A DNA stretch of 26,685 nucleotides. Origin: Lachnospiraceae bacterium. Its GTDB lineage: Bacteria; Bacillota; Clostridia; Lachnospirales; Lachnospiraceae. The position numbers and the translations under genes are program-made. Positions 24,578 through 26,685 of this stretch are shown here, piece after piece. The notes beneath the pieces are model-generated. The model was not told where the DNA came from. It made no database searches and saw only the letters and a program-made list of their open reading frames with translations. The stretch spans positions 1 to 26,685 of the forward strand of contig VSNR01000040.1 of assembly GCA_009774345.1 (NCBI GenBank). Reading direction: 5' to 3'. Every line of letters starts with the position of its first letter. The stretch's first letter is position 1.

Positions 24578-25357
24578 CTATTTATTCTTAATATAGAAGA
24601 AAGAATTTTTCCTGTCGTAATTAATTTCCTTATAGTTCATAATCTGTTCTGTGCTTCCTATAAACAGAATCCCTTCCGGCTTTAATGCGGTATTGAATTT
24701 GCGGAATACCTCATCCTTCGCCTCCTCTGTAAAATAGATCAATACGTTCCGGCACACAATCAGATCACATCTGTCCGGGTAAGAATCCTTTAAGAGATTG
24801 TGTTGTTTGAACTGCACCCTTGATTTGATATCATTGGAAATCTGATAAGAAGGTCCCACTTTCGTGAAATACTTCTTCTTAAACTCATCTGGCACCGATG
24901 CAATGCTCTTCTCGTTATATAGACCTGTTTTCGCCTTCTCGATCACCTGCTTGTCAATATCTGTGGCGATAATATTAATCTGATTGAGCGGCAGATGCTT
25001 GGAGAATGCCATTACAAGGGAATACGGCTCATCTCCTGTGGAGCACGCTGCACTCCAGATTTTCAGATTTTTACCAAACCTGCCAATCAGCTCAGGTATG
25101 ATTTCTTTGTCCATCAGTCTCCACTGCTCAGGATTTCTATAAAATTCTGATACATTGATCGTAAGATAGTTCACAAAGTCATCAAAGACCACCTTATCAT
25201 CCCGCAGTTTTGCAACGAACTTGTCATAACCTGTCACTTTATGTTTTGCGATCAGGGTGTCGATTCGACGCTTCATCTGTTTTTCTTTGTATGCATTCAA
25301 GTCAATCTTGGTCAGTGCAAAAACTTCTTTTTTGAAATATTCATAATCAAATGCCAT
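24578..25357 (-). CDS. cheR: Chemotaxis protein methyltransferase CheR
   Basis: This 259-residue enzyme uses S-adenosylmethionine to methylate glutamates of chemoreceptors in the cytoplasm, resetting chemotaxis sensitivity. It has an N-terminal helical domain (about 1-75), and the TINVSEFYRNPEQW segment is typical of CheR. The SAM-binding loop is SAACSTGDEPYSL (residues 102-114), with ATDID at 131-135 and CRNVLIYF at 202-209. No receptor pentapeptide tail is present in the protein. AAGGGG precedes the ATG. No other chemotaxis or flagellar genes are in the window, so it is an isolated cheR. Confidence 0.94.
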   Translation of the reverse strand: MAFDYEYFKKEVFALTKIDLNAYKEKQMKRRIDTLIAKHKVTGYDKFVAKLRDDKVVFDDFVNYLTINVSEFYRNPEQWRLMDKEIIPELIGRFGKNLKIWSAACSTGDEPYSLVMAFSKHLPLNQINIIATDIDKQVIEKAKTGLYNEKSIASVPDEFKKKYFTKVGPSYQISNDIKSRVQFKQHNLLKDSYPDRCDLIVCRNVLIYFTEEAKDEVFRKFNTALKPEGILFIGSTEQIMNYKEINYDRKNSFFYIKNK

Positions 25358-25436
25358 GAGTATTCCCCTTTCTCTATTTTATTTTGCTTGCACACTCCCT
25401 AACTATGTACTGTCAATCAGCACATCTTTTCCTACT

Positions 25437-25465
25437 CGCAGCGCAGCCCGTGCGCGGGTCCGCGC
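25437..25465. repeat. GC-rich overlapping hairpins between cheR and the S1 gene
   Basis: GCGCGG (25452-25457) and CCGCGC (25460-25465) form a perfect stem. GCGCA (25441-25445) with TGCGC (25451-25455), and CCCG with CGGG, give competing stems. There is no T tract. It may be a structured cheR leader or a dispersed repeat unit. Confidence 0.35.
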
Positions 25466-25477
25466 ATATATAAACGA

Positions 25478-25512
25478 ATATGATATCAAAGTAAAACACT
25501 CCGATATCATAT
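25478..25512 (-). terminator. AT-rich 10-bp inverted repeat after the S1 gene
   Basis: ATATGATATC (25478-25487) and GATATCATAT (25503-25512) are perfect complements around a 15-nt loop, 18 nt after the S1 stop codon. The stem is AT-rich and the following T run is weak, so it could be a terminator or a protein-binding site. Confidence 0.35.
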
Positions 25513-25530
25513 CCATATTTACACCTATTT

Positions 25531-26685
25531 TTATTCAGCGTCCTCTGCTTCCTGTTTTGCAATCACTGCATCTATATCTACAGACACAACATCTGAATCA
25601 TCCTCTGCTGTCTCCACAGGAGCTGCCTCTTTCGCTGTATCCGGCACAAGCAGTGCCTTGATGCTGAGGCTGATCTTCTTGCCTTCCTCATTAAAATCAA
25701 CAACCTTTGCGGTCACTTCCTGTCCCACAGACAAAACATCCGACGGCTTCTCGATATGCTCTTTTGCAATCTGAGAGACATGCAGCAATGCATCAATACC
25801 CGGCTCAAGCTCCACGAATGCGCCAAAGTCTGTCATTCTGGCAACCTTGCCTGTCACTTCATTGCCAACTGCATACTTGGTCGATGCATTTTTCCAAGGA
25901 TTAGAATCATCAAACTTCAATGACAGTGCAACTTTTGTTCCATCAATATCTTTGATCAATACCTTCAAAGTCTCGCCAACCTTGAATACTTTCTTAGGAT
26001 TCTCGACACGTCCCCATGACATCTCTGAGATATGAAGCAGACCATCTACGCCGCCAAGGTCGATAAATGCGCCAAAATCTGTAACATTCTTAACCGTACC
26101 TTCAATGACATCCCCTGCACTGATCTTTGCAAATAACTCTTTCTGCATTTCAGCCTTCTTCGCAACAATAAGCTGCTTGCGGTCACCGATGTATCTTCTT
26201 CTCTTTGGATTATATTCGCTGATCACAAATTCTATGTCCTGTCCGGCATACTTGTTCAGATCTTTCTCATATACATCTGAAACAAGGCTTGCAGGGATAA
26301 AGATTCTCACTTCATCAACCACTACGCTCAAGCCGCCATCCAATACCTGTGATACCTTTGCTGTCAATACTTCTCTGTTGTTGTATGCTTCTTCGATCCG
26401 CTTGTTGCCTCTGTCGGCAGCAAGTCTCTTGTAGGTTAAGAGCACCTGTCCCTCACCGTCATTGACTTTGAGAACCTTAACCTCCATCTTGTCACCAGGA
26501 TTCAGGATTGCTGTAAGGTCAACGTTCGGCTCATTGGTGTACTCGTTACGTGTAAGAATACCATCTGACTTGTAACCGATGTTAAGGATTGCTTCATCAG
26601 GCTTAACGTCGATGACTGTACCTTCAATTACCTCTCCTGTATGAATAGTTTTTAATGATTCTTCTAACATTTGTTCAAAAGTTAA
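25531..26685 (-). CDS. 30S ribosomal protein S1 domains, partial; probably the C-terminal part of an IspH-S1 fusion
   Basis: Four S1 RNA-binding domains follow one another. They begin at GEVIEGTVIDVKPDEAI, REVLTAKVSQVLDGG, GDVIEGTVKNVTDFGAFIDL and GNEVTGKVARMTDFGAFVEL, and an acidic tail ends the protein. S1 helps mRNA bind the 30S subunit. The first ATG in the window is at 26670, but it has no ribosome binding site, and the frame stays open to the window edge, encoding LTFEQ before that Met. In many Clostridia the IspH (LytB) reductase of isoprenoid synthesis is fused to S1 through a linker very like this (FEQMLEESLKTIHTGEV). I therefore call the gene partial at its 5' end. A separate rpsA-like gene starting at 26670 is the alternative. 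Confidence 0.85.
   Translation of the reverse strand, partial: LTFEQMLEESLKTIHTGEVIEGTVIDVKPDEAILNIGYKSDGILTRNEYTNEPNVDLTAILNPGDKMEVKVLKVNDGEGQVLLTYKRLAADRGNKRIEEAYNNREVLTAKVSQVLDGGLSVVVDEVRIFIPASLVSDVYEKDLNKYAGQDIEFVISEYNPKRRRYIGDRKQLIVAKKAEMQKELFAKISAGDVIEGTVKNVTDFGAFIDLGGVDGLLHISEMSWGRVENPKKVFKVGETLKVLIKDIDGTKVALSLKFDDSNPWKNASTKYAVGNEVTGKVARMTDFGAFVELEPGIDALLHVSQIAKEHIEKPSDVLSVGQEVTAKVVDFNEEGKKISLSIKALLVPDTAKEAAPVETAEDDSDVVSVDIDAVIAKQEAEDAE

Noticed and set aside
25385..25430. Sigma-A promoter for cheR from the TTGACA at about 25410-25415
   Set aside because: No acceptable -10 box occurs 16-18 nt downstream on the minus strand.
1..26685. CRISPR arrays, tRNA or rRNA genes, insertion sequences and prophage genes
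   Set aside because: I found no spaced direct repeats, cloverleaf or CCA-type ends, transposase or phage structural motifs in any intergenic stretch or gene.

Overview
The window looks like chromosomal DNA from an anaerobic, low-to-mid-GC Firmicute of the class Clostridia, most likely a Lachnospiraceae relative. This is inferred from gene content, not from a database match. The signs are a complete six-gene Rnf operon in clostridial order (C-D-G-E-A-B), a cobalamin-dependent methionine synthase with its activation domain on a separate gene, an S1 protein whose frame runs off the window edge as in clostridial IspH-S1 fusions, DUF1292/DUF2225/DUF5662 genes, and strong AGGAGG ribosome binding sites with sigma-A type promoters. 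I see no rRNA, tRNA, CRISPR array, prophage or insertion sequence.

Layout from left to right. (1) 23-1078 (-): a lone beta-propeller lactonase-type protein. (2) 1170-4667 (-): an overlapping GntR/YtrA-type regulator, ABC ATPase and ABC permease operon, with a consensus promoter and a perfect inverted-repeat operator. (3) 4767-7908 (-): methionine synthase MetH without a reactivation domain, and upstream of it the separate activation-domain gene. (4) 7988-8248 (-): a very cysteine-rich 86-residue protein with its own promoter. (5) 8328-11646 (-): a three-gene operon of a sirtuin-like protein, a glycogen-debranching-enzyme-like GH13 protein and a DUF5662 protein. Both enzyme-like members have lost key catalytic residues. 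(6) 11913-13035 (+): DUF1292 and DUF2225 genes, transcribed divergently from region 5. (7) 13036-16369 (-): a UvrD/PcrA-like helicase overlapping gltX. (8) 16513-16647 (-): a 44-residue single-helix membrane protein, divergent from (9) 16877-17923 (+): an auto-inhibited Fic protein whose promoter lies in an array of TTAAGGGAA half-sites. (10) 18007-23105 (-): rnfCDGEAB. (11) 23395-24552 (+): a YprB-like RNase H-fold exonuclease. (12) 24578-25357 (-): cheR. (13) 25531-26685 (-): an S1-domain protein, probably the C-terminal part of an IspH-S1 fusion cut by the window edge.

Most of the window is housekeeping: energy conservation (Rnf), methionine and one-carbon metabolism, tRNA charging, translation, DNA repair and chemotaxis. 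The parts most worth a second look are the operon pairing a sirtuin-like and a GH13-like pseudoenzyme with DUF5662, the cysteine-rich small protein, the operator array in front of fic, the 44-residue membrane protein, and a 16-bp palindrome in the rnf leader.
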